This document shows, one piece after another, positions 18,978 to 29,298 of a DNA stretch of 64,000 nt. Each line of letters starts with the position of its first letter. The stretch's first letter is position 1. This DNA comes from an uncultured bacterium (GTDB lineage: Bacteria; Bacillota; Clostridia; Lachnospirales; Lachnospiraceae), in assembly GCA_947643145.1 (NCBI GenBank), contig CANRVD010000003.1, positions 59,228 through 123,227 of the forward strand, written 5' to 3'. The notes beneath the pieces were generated by a model. The model did not search any database. It saw only the letters and a list, made by a program, of their open reading frames with translations, and was not told the DNA's origin. The translations under genes were made by a program, and so were the position numbers.

Positions 18978-19161
18978 ACAAACGGTAAACAAAGGCATAA
19001 CAAGTGTCGTGACAGCATGACATCTGTTTTAATTCTACCCGCTGTTTATTCACACTTTTTTCACAAGGCTATCATTGGGTGTTCATATCTACCGCGTATA
19101 ATATACTTATCAAATGAAAAACATTTGATAATTGCTTAAAATTTTTTTATACCTTCTCCTT

Positions 19162-19188
19162 AAGGACTGCTGCTTTGCAGTCCTTTTT
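19162..19188 (+). terminator. intrinsic terminator-like hairpin
   Basis: AAGGACTGC tgctt(t) GCAGTCCTTTTT. Confidence 0.75.
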
Positions 19189-19278
19189 ACTTATCTGCAT
19201 AATTTCTTTTTTTTCGTTAAGACTAACTACAACATATTAGATGAAACGGTTAAAATTTTTGCAGAAGGGAGAAAACAC

Positions 19279-20334
19279 ATGGACAAATCAACTCTTCTTT
19301 ACCAGTTTTTGCGCTTTTCTTTGGTAACTGCCGGTGTCTATCTGTTTTTTCGCTATCTGCTTCCACTTATTTTTCCATTTCTCCTTGCCTATGTCCTGAT
19401 GCGTCTTCTCTACCCGGTCATGAATTTTTGTCGCAACCGTTTAAAGCTTCCCCGCTTTCTGTCGCACTATGGTGTTCTAATTGCCTTTCTTGCTGGAACT
19501 GCAGGTATCCTGCTTGTTATTATTTGTAAACTGATATCCCAGCTCCGCCTTCTATTTCTTAACTTTCCCGTATACCGTCAAATCCTTAGCAGTACGCTTT
19601 GTAAGCAGACGGAACGTTTCTGCCACTGCATTGATTATTATTTCAACTTAGAAAATGGCACGGTACTTGGCTTTTGCGAAAAACAACTGCAGCAATTTGA
19701 GAAGACCAGCGGGGAACTATTGACCACCCAGGCAGGCAAGACCCTGCTTAATTGTATTTCCGGCTCCTTCCATTTTCTGGCTGTCCTTGCAATTGTCATT
19801 ATTTCAATGCTAATTTTAGTCAAAGAAATAGAGCCGCTTCATAAATCCTATCGAAACAGCTCTATCTTTGAACCAGTCCACTTTATACTGAGCCGCCTGA
19901 AAGAAGGCGGGCTGACCTATCTGAAAGCAGAGGGAATTATATTAATCATAAATTGGCTTATTTGCTCCTTTGGGCTTTTTTTAATACACAACCCATATTT
20001 TTTTCTGATTGGAATGGGTATTGCCATTTTTGATGCTTTCCCTGTCCTTGGAAGCGGTATGATTTTTGTCCCATGGAGTCTCTATGAATTTTTCAACCAA
20101 AACTATTATCCGGCATCTATACTGATTACCGCATATCTGATTACCCTTTTTGTCCGGGAATTTTTGGAAGCAAAACTCATTGGAAAAGGACTGGGATTCA
20201 ATCCTTTCCTTATGATTACCTCTATCTTTATTGGCATAGAGCTGTTTGGCGTGTCAGGAATTCTGCTCGGTCCGCTCGCTCTTGTATTAATTCAGGGCAT
20301 TATAAAATTAGACAGCCAGTTTCCAATCCGTTAA
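19279..20334 (+). CDS. AI-2E family / YtvI-like integral membrane protein
   Basis: Multi-TM, GLGFNPFLMITSIFIGIELFGVSGILLGPLALV; SD GAAGGGAG upstream of ATG 19279. Confidence 0.75.
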   Translation: MDKSTLLYQFLRFSLVTAGVYLFFRYLLPLIFPFLLAYVLMRLLYPVMNFCRNRLKLPRFLSHYGVLIAFLAGTAGILLVIICKLISQLRLLFLNFPVYRQILSSTLCKQTERFCHCIDYYFNLENGTVLGFCEKQLQQFEKTSGELLTTQAGKTLLNCISGSFHFLAVLAIVIISMLILVKEIEPLHKSYRNSSIFEPVHFILSRLKEGGLTYLKAEGIILIINWLICSFGLFLIHNPYFFLIGMGIAIFDAFPVLGSGMIFVPWSLYEFFNQNYYPASILITAYLITLFVREFLEAKLIGKGLGFNPFLMITSIFIGIELFGVSGILLGPLALVLIQGIIKLDSQFPIR

Positions 20335-20337
20335 AAA

Positions 20338-20362
20338 AGTGCACCAACTTCGCTGGTGCACT
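20338..20362 (-). terminator. intrinsic terminator
   Basis: AGTGCACCA/TGGTGCACT stem followed on the minus strand by TTTTTT. Confidence 0.8.
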
Positions 20363-20379
20363 AACAAACCCATATCATC

Positions 20380-21360
20380 TTAATTAAAGTATACCAGCTC
20401 CTCTTTTGGCTTCTGTGCTTCCTCCACATCTTCTGCATAGAAGACAGGTCCTTCCTCTCCATATTCCTTCATATATTTGTATTCCAAACGAGCCGTCACA
20501 GTAACATACTGTTTGTTCTGGAATCCCGACCAGTCATCTGCCTTACACAGAAAACCAATATACTGAACATCATCAACACAGCAGGTCATCGCAAAACGTC
20601 CAAATATTGCAAAGCCGGCTGGAATCCCCGGCGGTTTCTGAATCAGTCCGCTTACCTTAAGCGTTTTACCAGTGTAAGTTTCCGGGCTCTCCAACATATC
20701 AATATACCAAAGCCCAAAATCATCATCCGATATTTCAATAATTTCCGCATTGATATCAAAAGGCATTTCCTCTTTCATCTCATAAAATGCCTCATCCTCT
20801 GATTCATACACAATCTGCGCTCTTGGATTCACTGCTTTGACACTGCCGCGGATAGCCGTTTTACTGGTCTGTAATGTGCAGCGGTTTACAATAACCATCT
20901 CAGAAACCCGAAATTGTTCTACCATCATGGAAGGCATATTTTTCATATAAAGCGAAAAACTTTCGTCATTCACAACATCAATCGTCTGAAAAATCACTTC
21001 CCGGTCAAAACAGATTTCCTCCAGTTCATCATAGATTTCTGGAATATGGCTGGTTGTCCACATTCCATTATATTCAATGATAATCCGCTCTGGACGGTGT
21101 TCCTTTAAATATTTCTGCATAACTTTGCCAGTAAAAGACTCCTCTTCTTCGATGTATTCGCAGACAGCACCTGTTTTTTCCAGAAACTCCTGCCCGTACT
21201 CCTCTTCCCCCTCTTCACAGGCAAGAATCAGAGTCTTTGCATTGTCATCAAATAATTCATCTGTCAGCAAATCGCAAATCAGACTGGTTTTTCCCGCTTC
21301 CAAAAACCCCATAATGACATAAACCATCATTTCCGGTTTTTTTCTTCCAAGCATCTTCAT
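20380..21360 (-). CDS. CobW-like GTPase lacking the CxCC motif, with C-terminal TIGR03943-like domain
   Basis: GFLEAGKTS Walker A; C-term TYTGKTLKVSGLIQKPPGIPAGFAIFGRFAMTCCVDDVQYIGFLC. Confidence 0.7.
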   Translation of the reverse strand: MKMLGRKKPEMMVYVIMGFLEAGKTSLICDLLTDELFDDNAKTLILACEEGEEEYGQEFLEKTGAVCEYIEEEESFTGKVMQKYLKEHRPERIIIEYNGMWTTSHIPEIYDELEEICFDREVIFQTIDVVNDESFSLYMKNMPSMMVEQFRVSEMVIVNRCTLQTSKTAIRGSVKAVNPRAQIVYESEDEAFYEMKEEMPFDINAEIIEISDDDFGLWYIDMLESPETYTGKTLKVSGLIQKPPGIPAGFAIFGRFAMTCCVDDVQYIGFLCKADDWSGFQNKQYVTVTARLEYKYMKEYGEEGPVFYAEDVEEAQKPKEELVYFN

Positions 21361-21510
21361 CCTCCATTCTTATCAACAATAAATTGCAGGCTCCGCCAAT
21401 ATACCTACTGTCATAAATCCCTGCAAGCGAAGAATCGTTTTGGATTCTTCATAGACAAATCATAGAATTACTTTGCCGATGTCTTTTATCGGCTTAGAGA
21501 TTTTTTTCTC

Positions 21511-22587
21511 CTAAATATGAAAAAGCTCCTTTACTTTATCCTGCTTAAGTTCTGCACCGATGACACAAATGCGTCCGGTGAAATCTGCAGCACCACGTCG
21601 GATTTCTGTCTCCTCCGGTACCAAATCAAAATGGAACCATTCTCCTTCTTCTGCCGCAACAATTCCTTTTGCCCGAAGAACCTGACCATACTCGGTACTG
21701 CCTGCAAGCTTATCAATAATATCTTTCAGTTCCTCTTCTGTAAATTTATGTGCTGTCTCAATACCCATACTGGTAAATACATCATCTGCATGATGGTGGC
21801 CATGCTCATGGTGATGATGACCGCAGCCACACTCCCCGTCATGGTGATGCTCGTGGTCATGATGGTGATGCTCACAGCCACATTCTCCGTCGTGATGGTG
21901 TTCATGCTCATGATGGTGATGATGACCACAGCCGCATTCTCCATCATGATGGTGCTCATGGTGATGCTGCTCCTCTAAAAGCTCTTTTTCCAGAGAATTT
22001 ATCTTTTCCATAGCCTCTAAAATATTACTGCCATTGATTTCCTCCCAAGGTGTCGTAATAACAGATGCCTCATCATTCTTCTCATGAATCATCTTTAAGC
22101 AGGTATCTAACTTCTCCGCAGACACGTTCTGCGTACGGCTTAAGATAACGGTTCCTGCGTACTCAATCTGATTATTATAAAACTCACCATAATTTTTCAT
22201 ATACATTTTACACTTAGATGCATCTACAACTGTTGCCGTACTATTGATTTGACAGGAATCACCAATGTCCTGCACTGCCTTGATGACATCGGAAAGCTTA
22301 CCGACACCGGATGGCTCTATAATAACACGGTCTGGTGTATATTTCTCTAACACCTCTTTTAAAGCCTCGCCAAAATCACCTACCAGAGAACAACAGATAC
22401 AGCCGGAATTCATCTCTGTAATCTGAATTCCTGACTCCTTCAGAAATCCTCCGTCAATACCAATTTCACCAAACTCATTTTCAATCAAAACCAGCTTTTC
22501 GCCGGAAAATGCCTCTGCAATAAGCTTCTTAATCAGAGTCGTCTTTCCCGCTCCTAAAAAACCCGAAATAATATCAATTTTTGCCAT
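21511..22587 (-). CDS. CobW/UreG-like GTPase with histidine-rich metal-binding repeats
   Basis: GFLGAGKTTLIKK, GCICCS, EPSGVGK, His-rich linker, CobW C-term. Confidence 0.9.
   Translation of the reverse strand: MAKIDIISGFLGAGKTTLIKKLIAEAFSGEKLVLIENEFGEIGIDGGFLKESGIQITEMNSGCICCSLVGDFGEALKEVLEKYTPDRVIIEPSGVGKLSDVIKAVQDIGDSCQINSTATVVDASKCKMYMKNYGEFYNNQIEYAGTVILSRTQNVSAEKLDTCLKMIHEKNDEASVITTPWEEINGSNILEAMEKINSLEKELLEEQHHHEHHHDGECGCGHHHHHEHEHHHDGECGCEHHHHDHEHHHDGECGCGHHHHEHGHHHADDVFTSMGIETAHKFTEEELKDIIDKLAGSTEYGQVLRAKGIVAAEEGEWFHFDLVPEETEIRRGAADFTGRICVIGAELKQDKVKELFHI
21785..21970 (-). repeat. in-frame tandem repeat encoding HHHDGECGCGHHHHHEHE-type units
   Basis: Several copies of the EHHHDGECGC[GE]HHHH unit in protein and DNA. 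Confidence 0.9.
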
Positions 22588-22693
22588 TAAAAATCAACTT
22601 CCTTTCTATAAATCTTATACTTTCAAATATTAAAAGAAGAATTTGCCTGCAAATTCTCCAAAGGTGAAACCATAGTTTTCTTTGCAACATTTT

Positions 22694-23431
22694 TTATACG
22701 CTATAGAAAAATCTGCACCTTTTAGATGCTTCATACATTGCTATACTGGCAGCAATCGGAAGGTTTAAACTGTCAATACGGTTTGAATGCGGAATAATAA
22801 TGCTGGTGCCAATCTCTGAAAACTCCGCTGGAAGCCCACTCGCTTCATTTCCAAAAATCAGAGAAAAATTTTTTCCCGGATGGATATCATGCAGGCTTAC
22901 CTCTGCATCTAACATAAAAGGATAAAATTCCCTGTTGTCAAATTGCCCGGCATATTCTGCAAAACTGTCAAAATATACAAAATCAGTAGAAAAAATTGCT
23001 CCCATGGAAGCACGTACCACTTTAGGATCAAATGCATCGACTCCCGGCCTGATAACCGCCATCTGGTTCATTCCAAAACCAAGGGCACTCCGCATAATAG
23101 TACCCATATTACCGGCATTTGACGGGTTTACCAATACGATATGCGCTCCGTCCTTTGCAAGATTTCCCTCGAACTTTCGAAACTCACCAATTATATAACA
23201 ATTTTCTTTCTGTGACAATACATGAAATATTTTATCCGTATAAATCATTTCAATTCCTGCATTCCTGCAAAGATTTTTCAGCCTGTCTAAAGTATCTCCC
23301 TGTTTCATACCGGAATGCACATATATCCTCTGCACATATTCAGCCTTATACTTTAAGAGTTCAAAGGTCAGTGTAATCCCCAGCGAATAGGATATATTGT
23401 CGTCCTTCCGGTATCTTTTATATACTGCCAT
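22694..23431 (-). CDS. TrmH/SpoU family RNA methyltransferase
   Basis: NPSNAGNMGTIMRSALGFG, LIFGNEASGLP, IPHSNRIDSLNLPIAASIAMYEA. Confidence 0.88.
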   Translation of the reverse strand: MAVYKRYRKDDNISYSLGITLTFELLKYKAEYVQRIYVHSGMKQGDTLDRLKNLCRNAGIEMIYTDKIFHVLSQKENCYIIGEFRKFEGNLAKDGAHIVLVNPSNAGNMGTIMRSALGFGMNQMAVIRPGVDAFDPKVVRASMGAIFSTDFVYFDSFAEYAGQFDNREFYPFMLDAEVSLHDIHPGKNFSLIFGNEASGLPAEFSEIGTSIIIPHSNRIDSLNLPIAASIAMYEASKRCRFFYSV

Positions 23432-23550
23432 CCAAGCCCTCCCACTATACCAATATTTTAACCTGCATACTGCTGCTCTTCCGTAGATTTTCAGTAGAGG
23501 AAAAAGAGGGATTACTTCCATCCCTCTTAAATACTTCCCAAATTATACAG

Positions 23551-24003
23551 CTATTCATTCACAAAAACATCTACCGATAATTCCCCTGCCTCACAGGTAA
23601 ACGGAATACTGAAAAACTCCGGTACATCCGGTTTAAATTCTGCACCAACAAAATAATTAGGTGGTGTAATATCAATGATTATATTACTATTTGCAAAAAT
23701 TGTTGCTGCATTTCCCGCAATCATATTTCCCAATTCCGAAATTGCGCTTTGCCCCATGGCATCTATCGTATCGACTGGCATCATTACCATCTTTGACACA
23801 ATCTGCAGTGCTGCTGGATGTGCAATATTTAAAACCACCTCACCTGTCAGTGCACCAATTAATCCTAACTTTATAATTGAAGTATCTTCCTGATACTCCC
23901 CCTTTTTTATAACAGGTTTTCCTATCTTCAAATCCAGCATACACATATCTTTCATAATCTTACAGACAGAAATAATAAATGGATTAACATGCTCCGCTTT
24001 CAA
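23551..24003 (-). CDS. chemotaxis protein CheX
   Basis: MKAEHVNPFIISVCKIMKDM, SAISELGNMIAGNAATIFAN. Confidence 0.85.
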   Translation of the reverse strand: MKAEHVNPFIISVCKIMKDMCMLDLKIGKPVIKKGEYQEDTSIIKLGLIGALTGEVVLNIAHPAALQIVSKMVMMPVDTIDAMGQSAISELGNMIAGNAATIFANSNIIIDITPPNYFVGAEFKPDVPEFFSIPFTCEAGELSVDVFVNE

Positions 24004-24107
24004 TACATCACCATCCTTTCACCAGTAGCTTAGTATTTTGCCTGAAAACACCTAAACAAAATGTGATACCTTTGTAGTATAACAAATGAAGCAATTTCTG
24101 TAAACTT

Positions 24108-25118
24108 CTAAATCTCAAATATTTCCCAAAATGATTTACTAATGCCAACCTGACAGTCCCCAAGCCATTGTTTGTACTTCTTCTTGAACATCTCAGTCTG
24201 TCGTTCTTCAATGATTTCTTCCCTTCTGGCATATGTAGCATCCTCATCATTATCATCTGCACAATGGAGAATATAATATCCATCCGATGTTCCGATGACA
24301 GGGCTTATACTTCCCTTCTTCATTGAAAATGCAGCAGTAACAACACTTCTGTCAAGTTCTGTATTATCCTGCCCGATTGTCATTTCCACAGTCTCACTTT
24401 CTGAATTTTCTTTTGCAAAATCCAAGAAAGTTTCCGCTTTCACCGCTTCTTCCCGCAAGCGGTCTGCCCTCGCTCTGGCGGCGCTCATTTCCTTTTCATC
24501 TAACGATACGACAGCGCCGTTTTTTGTTGTACCTTTCGTCAGAATCTTAATAAATTCCAACTTTACCTGCCTCGCCTCTTCCTTAGACACCTCTGTATTT
24601 GCGGCATCTGTAGAAATATAAAACATCTTATTTGCCAGTGCATTTTCTTCATAAATATCACTAATTCCCTGCACAGACAAATGATATTTCTTTTTATCCG
24701 CATCCGTAGCAGAATTCATAACCTCTTCTGCCCTCTGCAGCACCTCATCCCTTTCATCATTCGTCAGACTGACATTTTCTTCTCCGGCAGTATTACTAAT
24801 AATTTTAAGCTGTGTAATCATATTAATAATTTCTTCTTTGGCCTCGTCTCCAATTGTTTTTTTATCCGTCAGCTTATATTTCCAGATTTTCTTTCCAAAA
24901 TTCCCCTCATACTGTGCTTTTAACAGGTAACAATATCCCAGTACCTCACTGTATCTGACTCCGGTATCGCCTACTGCTATTACAATGGAGTTTTCCTTAA
25001 TCTCCCCATTAGCAACCCTTACGCCACCGCTAATTTTATCTCCTTCACAGGCAGTCAGCAAATGAACCATTAAAAAACCTGCTAAAATGCCCGCAAGAAT
25101 CCGTTTATTCTTTTTCAT
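24108..25118 (-). CDS. peptidylprolyl isomerase / SurA-PrsA-like lipoprotein
   Basis: Lipobox LLTACEG, SurA-N-like helices, parvulin-like ...MKKGSISPVIGTSDGYYILHCADD. Confidence 0.8.
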   Translation of the reverse strand: MKKNKRILAGILAGFLMVHLLTACEGDKISGGVRVANGEIKENSIVIAVGDTGVRYSEVLGYCYLLKAQYEGNFGKKIWKYKLTDKKTIGDEAKEEIINMITQLKIISNTAGEENVSLTNDERDEVLQRAEEVMNSATDADKKKYHLSVQGISDIYEENALANKMFYISTDAANTEVSKEEARQVKLEFIKILTKGTTKNGAVVSLDEKEMSAARARADRLREEAVKAETFLDFAKENSESETVEMTIGQDNTELDRSVVTAAFSMKKGSISPVIGTSDGYYILHCADDNDEDATYARREEIIEERQTEMFKKKYKQWLGDCQVGISKSFWEIFEI

Positions 25119-28100
25119 ACAAACCTCCAATTCTCTTAATGATTCCTCCGACAATACGAAAAATCTCTTCTGCTTTTGAAGGCTTCGCCAGTGCATCCTT
25201 TCTGGAAGCCGCGGCATAACGAATGATTCCAGCCTGGCTGACTGGTTTCTCTTCCTTCAAAAGATAGTTAAAATACGGCTCCTCTGCCTGCACATATTTT
25301 AACTTCCCCTGATACTCCTCAAGCATTTTTGCCATGTTCCCGCTTTTTACCTGCACATTTCCATACAGATAAAAACGAATTCCTGACGGCTTTTGGACAA
25401 TCTGGGTAATCCATGCCCTGTGGGCATCTGCTTTAAGCAGTGCAATCCGCAATAAGTTTTCTGCTGCTATTGGTATCTCCCCAAAACGGTCTATTAATTC
25501 ATCCTGCAGCTCCCGGTATTCTTCCACGTTCTCAATGCCAGCAATCCGCTTATACATATCTAACTTCTGATACTCACTTTGTATATATTTTGCCGGAATA
25601 TATGCATCTACCTGTAAGTCGATTGCGGTTTCAAATTCCTCTTCCTCAGCCTTTTCTCCTTTCAGTCTCCGTACCGCATCATTGAGCATCTTACAGTATA
25701 AATCATACCCTACCGCCTCCATATGGCCGGACTGGGCTGCCCCAAGAAGATTTCCGGCACCACGTATTTCCAAATCTCGCATGGCAACCTTAATCCCAGA
25801 ACCAAGCTCTGTATATTCCCTGATTGCTGCCAGCCTTTTTTCTGCAACCTCCTTTAGCATTTTATTGCGTTTATACATCAAAAAGGCAAAGGAAGTCCTG
25901 TTCGAACGTCCTACTCTTCCCCGAAGCTGGTATAGCTGTGAAAGTCCCATCTGGTCAGCATTATCAATAATAATTGTATTGACATTAGAAATATCAAGAC
26001 CTGTTTCAATAATCGTTGTTGATACCAGTACATCAATATCACCGCTGATAAAGGACATCATGACATTTTCTAACTCCCGCTCACTCATCTGCCCATGCGC
26101 AAACTCTACATTTGCATCTGGAACTAACTGCGAAATCTCCATTGCCACTTCATCAATATTCTTTACTCTGTTATAGACATAGTAAATCTGACCGCCTCTT
26201 GCCAGCTCACGGTTAATCGCTTCCCTGATTATCTCACTGCTTCGTTCCATTACAAACGTCTGTACCGGCAGGCGATCTATTGGCGGCTCCTCTAATACAC
26301 TCATATCGCGTATTCCCACCAGACTCATATGAAGTGTCCTTGGAATCGGTGTAGCGCTCAAAGTCAGTACATCCACATTCCCCTTTAACTGCTTAATCTT
26401 TTCCTTATGCGTCACACCAAACCGCTGCTCCTCATCAACAATTAGCAGTCCCAGATTTTTAAACTCCACATCCTTTGATAAAAGGCGGTGTGTGCCAACA
26501 ACAATATCCATCTGTCCCTTTTTCAGCAGAGATAATGCTTTCTTCTGCTGTGCCTGCGTGCGGAATCTGGATAACATTTCCACTGATACCGGAAAATCCC
26601 CTAAACGCTCAATCAGCGTATTATAATGCTGTTGTGCCAAGATGGTAGTCGGCACCAGAAAGGCAACCTGTTTTCCATCATTTACGGCTTTAAATGCTGC
26701 CCTGATTGCTATTTCTGTCTTTCCGTATCCCACATCCCCGCAAATCAGACGGTCCATAATTTTACTACTCTCCATATCCCGCTTTACATCTTCAATGGCG
26801 CGAAGCTGATCCTGTGTTTCCTCAAAAGGAAACAGTTCTTCAAACTCATGCTGCCACACTGTATCCGGGCTAAATACATGACCCTGCAGCTCCTGTCTTT
26901 TTGCATATAGCAGAACAAGTTCCCTGGCAATTTCCTGCACTGCTCCCTTAACACGCGATTTCGTCTTTTTCCACTCTGTGGAATTTAATTTATTTAACTT
27001 AGGCTTTTTCGCCTCCTGCCCGGCATATTTCTGTAAAGCATCCAGACCCGATACCGGTACATACAGATTTCCCCCATCTCCATATTCAATTTTAAGATAA
27101 TCCTTTGTGACTCTATCAACCTGAATCTTTTCAATTCCTTTATAAATCCCCAGACCATGATTCTCATGCACTACATAATCCCCCACATTCAAATCATTAA
27201 AGCTCTGAATTACCTTACCGGAATATTTTTTCTGCTTATTCTTTCTGACCCTTGCTTTTGCGCCAAAGATATCCCCCTCCGTTACGACTACAAATTTTGC
27301 CGTAGAATAGGAAAAACCTTTATGAAAATATCCACATGATACCATCACCTGTCCCGGCTGTAAAGTCATATCAGGCTTCTCCCTGTAAAAGGCAGCAATA
27401 TCATATTCGCACAAATCCTTACTGAGACGCTCTGCACGGGTACGTGAACCAGACAGGATAAGTATACGAATGCCATCCTTACGCCATTTTTTGATATCCT
27501 CTACCAATAATTCAAAATGTTTATTGTAAGAACCGATTGGCTGAACCTGCAGGTTATATGCTTCCTTTACCTTAATTTGTTTTGGCAGTGCATCTAACAT
27601 GGTCAAATATACCGTCCGCTTCGCCTGAAGCATGGCATCTACTGTCTCAGCCGCATATAAAATATTCATCTGTTTTGGCAGAATGTATCCTTTTTCCAGC
27701 CTTCCTTCCATACTTTCCCGGAACTCTTCCTCAACCGCTTCCATTTTTTCTATGCAGCGCATTGGATCATCTATAAAAAACAAAGTATTTTTGTTGTCAA
27801 AATAGTCAAATAAAGAACCTGTCTGAACTGAAAAATATGGCAGATAACCTTCAAGCCCCATTCGGCTGCCATACATCTCAAATTCCTCCTGTAAAAGCCT
27901 GATTCCCTCATTAAGCCTGTTATATCCTTCGTGATTTTTTTCTTCCCTAAGCTTTTTTGAAAGCTTTTTCTGGTCCTCCTTCATTCTCTGAAATGCTTCT
28001 AAAATTTCTGACTTTGCGGCAATAAATTCGGAAGCAGGAAAGATAACCAGATTATCAATTCTTTCAATCGAGCGCTGACTCTCCACATCAAAGGAGCGGA

Positions 28101-28701
28101 TTGTATCTATCTCATCTCCCCAAAGTTCAATACGGTACGGACAATCCTCTGTAATTGGGAACAAATCCAAAATGCCGCCACGGATTGAAAAATCTCCTGG
28201 TGCTTCTACCTGATTCTGCCTCTGATAACCCATATCCGTCAGATGGATGCTTAGCTGCCCTAAATCCACCGTCTCTCCTTCGGCCACCCTGTATATTGCC
28301 TTTTCATAGACAGAAAGTGCCGGCATCTTCTCCATTCCGGCATCCATAGTCGTAACCACGGTTCCCCCTTCTTTTTTCATAAGCGCTTCCAGAACTTTCA
28401 GCCGCTCAACTGTAAGCGCATTCCCATGAATGTCTGCACTGTAAAAAATCACATCCTTGGCTGGAAAATAAAGCGTTTCCTTGTCAAACATGCGATATTC
28501 CTCTAACAGTTCTCTCGCCTTTATTTCGTTTTGTGTTATAATCACCTTCCAGGAAATCCCCTGCGACAGCCCATAAATAAAATGTGCTTTCTGGGAATCC
28601 ATACAACCAGAAATATGCATCGGAAGCTTCCCCCTTTCGATGCATTCTCTGGCACTGCTATATGCATTTATTTCCTGCAATGGTGTTAATAATGTCTCCA
28701 C
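25105..28701 (-). CDS. mfd: transcription-repair coupling factor
   Basis: 1198 aa; CarD-like domain, GDVGYGKTEIAIRAAF, DEEQRFGV, TRCF C-terminal. Confidence 0.98.
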   Translation of the reverse strand: METLLTPLQEINAYSSARECIERGKLPMHISGCMDSQKAHFIYGLSQGISWKVIITQNEIKARELLEEYRMFDKETLYFPAKDVIFYSADIHGNALTVERLKVLEALMKKEGGTVVTTMDAGMEKMPALSVYEKAIYRVAEGETVDLGQLSIHLTDMGYQRQNQVEAPGDFSIRGGILDLFPITEDCPYRIELWGDEIDTIRSFDVESQRSIERIDNLVIFPASEFIAAKSEILEAFQRMKEDQKKLSKKLREEKNHEGYNRLNEGIRLLQEEFEMYGSRMGLEGYLPYFSVQTGSLFDYFDNKNTLFFIDDPMRCIEKMEAVEEEFRESMEGRLEKGYILPKQMNILYAAETVDAMLQAKRTVYLTMLDALPKQIKVKEAYNLQVQPIGSYNKHFELLVEDIKKWRKDGIRILILSGSRTRAERLSKDLCEYDIAAFYREKPDMTLQPGQVMVSCGYFHKGFSYSTAKFVVVTEGDIFGAKARVRKNKQKKYSGKVIQSFNDLNVGDYVVHENHGLGIYKGIEKIQVDRVTKDYLKIEYGDGGNLYVPVSGLDALQKYAGQEAKKPKLNKLNSTEWKKTKSRVKGAVQEIARELVLLYAKRQELQGHVFSPDTVWQHEFEELFPFEETQDQLRAIEDVKRDMESSKIMDRLICGDVGYGKTEIAIRAAFKAVNDGKQVAFLVPTTILAQQHYNTLIERLGDFPVSVEMLSRFRTQAQQKKALSLLKKGQMDIVVGTHRLLSKDVEFKNLGLLIVDEEQRFGVTHKEKIKQLKGNVDVLTLSATPIPRTLHMSLVGIRDMSVLEEPPIDRLPVQTFVMERSSEIIREAINRELARGGQIYYVYNRVKNIDEVAMEISQLVPDANVEFAHGQMSERELENVMMSFISGDIDVLVSTTIIETGLDISNVNTIIIDNADQMGLSQLYQLRGRVGRSNRTSFAFLMYKRNKMLKEVAEKRLAAIREYTELGSGIKVAMRDLEIRGAGNLLGAAQSGHMEAVGYDLYCKMLNDAVRRLKGEKAEEEEFETAIDLQVDAYIPAKYIQSEYQKLDMYKRIAGIENVEEYRELQDELIDRFGEIPIAAENLLRIALLKADAHRAWITQIVQKPSGIRFYLYGNVQVKSGNMAKMLEEYQGKLKYVQAEEPYFNYLLKEEKPVSQAGIIRYAAASRKDALAKPSKAEEIFRIVGGIIKRIGGLYEKE

Positions 28702-28720
28702 TGCTTCACCTGTCTTTCCC

Positions 28721-29293
28721 TTAATTGAACTGATTCATCGCTGCATTAATATCCTGCCCAAGTATAACCTCGCAGGCTTTTACGGATTCCTGCAGTGCTT
28801 CACGAACTAATGGTTCTTCTTCCTTAGGAAATCTTCCCAGTACATGGTCTATTAAGTCCCATCCTGCCGGTTTCTCACCCACACCAATACGGATTCTTGC
28901 AAACTCCTGTCCACCCAGATGCGTAATGATATTTTTGATGCCATTGTGGCCGCCGGCACTTCCTTTGGCCCGAATCCGCAGCTTTCCTGTATCCAGATTT
29001 ATATCATCATAAATCACAACTAATTCTTCTGCAGGGTTAATTTTGTAATAATCTACTAATTCCCTGACACTTTCACCACTCAGATTCATATACGTCTGCG
29101 GCATTGCTAAAACCACTTTCCTGCCGGCAACGACTCCCTTTCCAATCAATGCCCTGTGCTTCTTCGTATCTACAGCAATATTATATGCATCTGCCAGCGC
29201 AGTGACAGCCGAAAAGCCGATATTATGCCTTGTTCCGGCATATTTTTGCTCTGGATTCCCAAGACCAACTACTATATACATCTTACTCCTCAT
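28721..29293 (-). CDS. pth: peptidyl-tRNA hydrolase
   Basis: VGLGNPEQKYAGTRHNIGF; GSAGGHNGIKNI. Confidence 0.97.
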   Translation of the reverse strand: MRSKMYIVVGLGNPEQKYAGTRHNIGFSAVTALADAYNIAVDTKKHRALIGKGVVAGRKVVLAMPQTYMNLSGESVRELVDYYKINPAEELVVIYDDINLDTGKLRIRAKGSAGGHNGIKNIITHLGGQEFARIRIGVGEKPAGWDLIDHVLGRFPKEEEPLVREALQESVKACEVILGQDINAAMNQFN

Positions 29294-29298
29294 CTCTC

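Noticed and set aside
21517-21978. 153-aa plus-strand ORF rich in Met/Val opposite the His-rich GTPase
   Set aside because: Composition is the antisense of the His-repeat codons; shadow ORF.
25682-26176. 164-aa ORF antisense to mfd
   Set aside because: Shadow of a highly conserved gene; no independent support.
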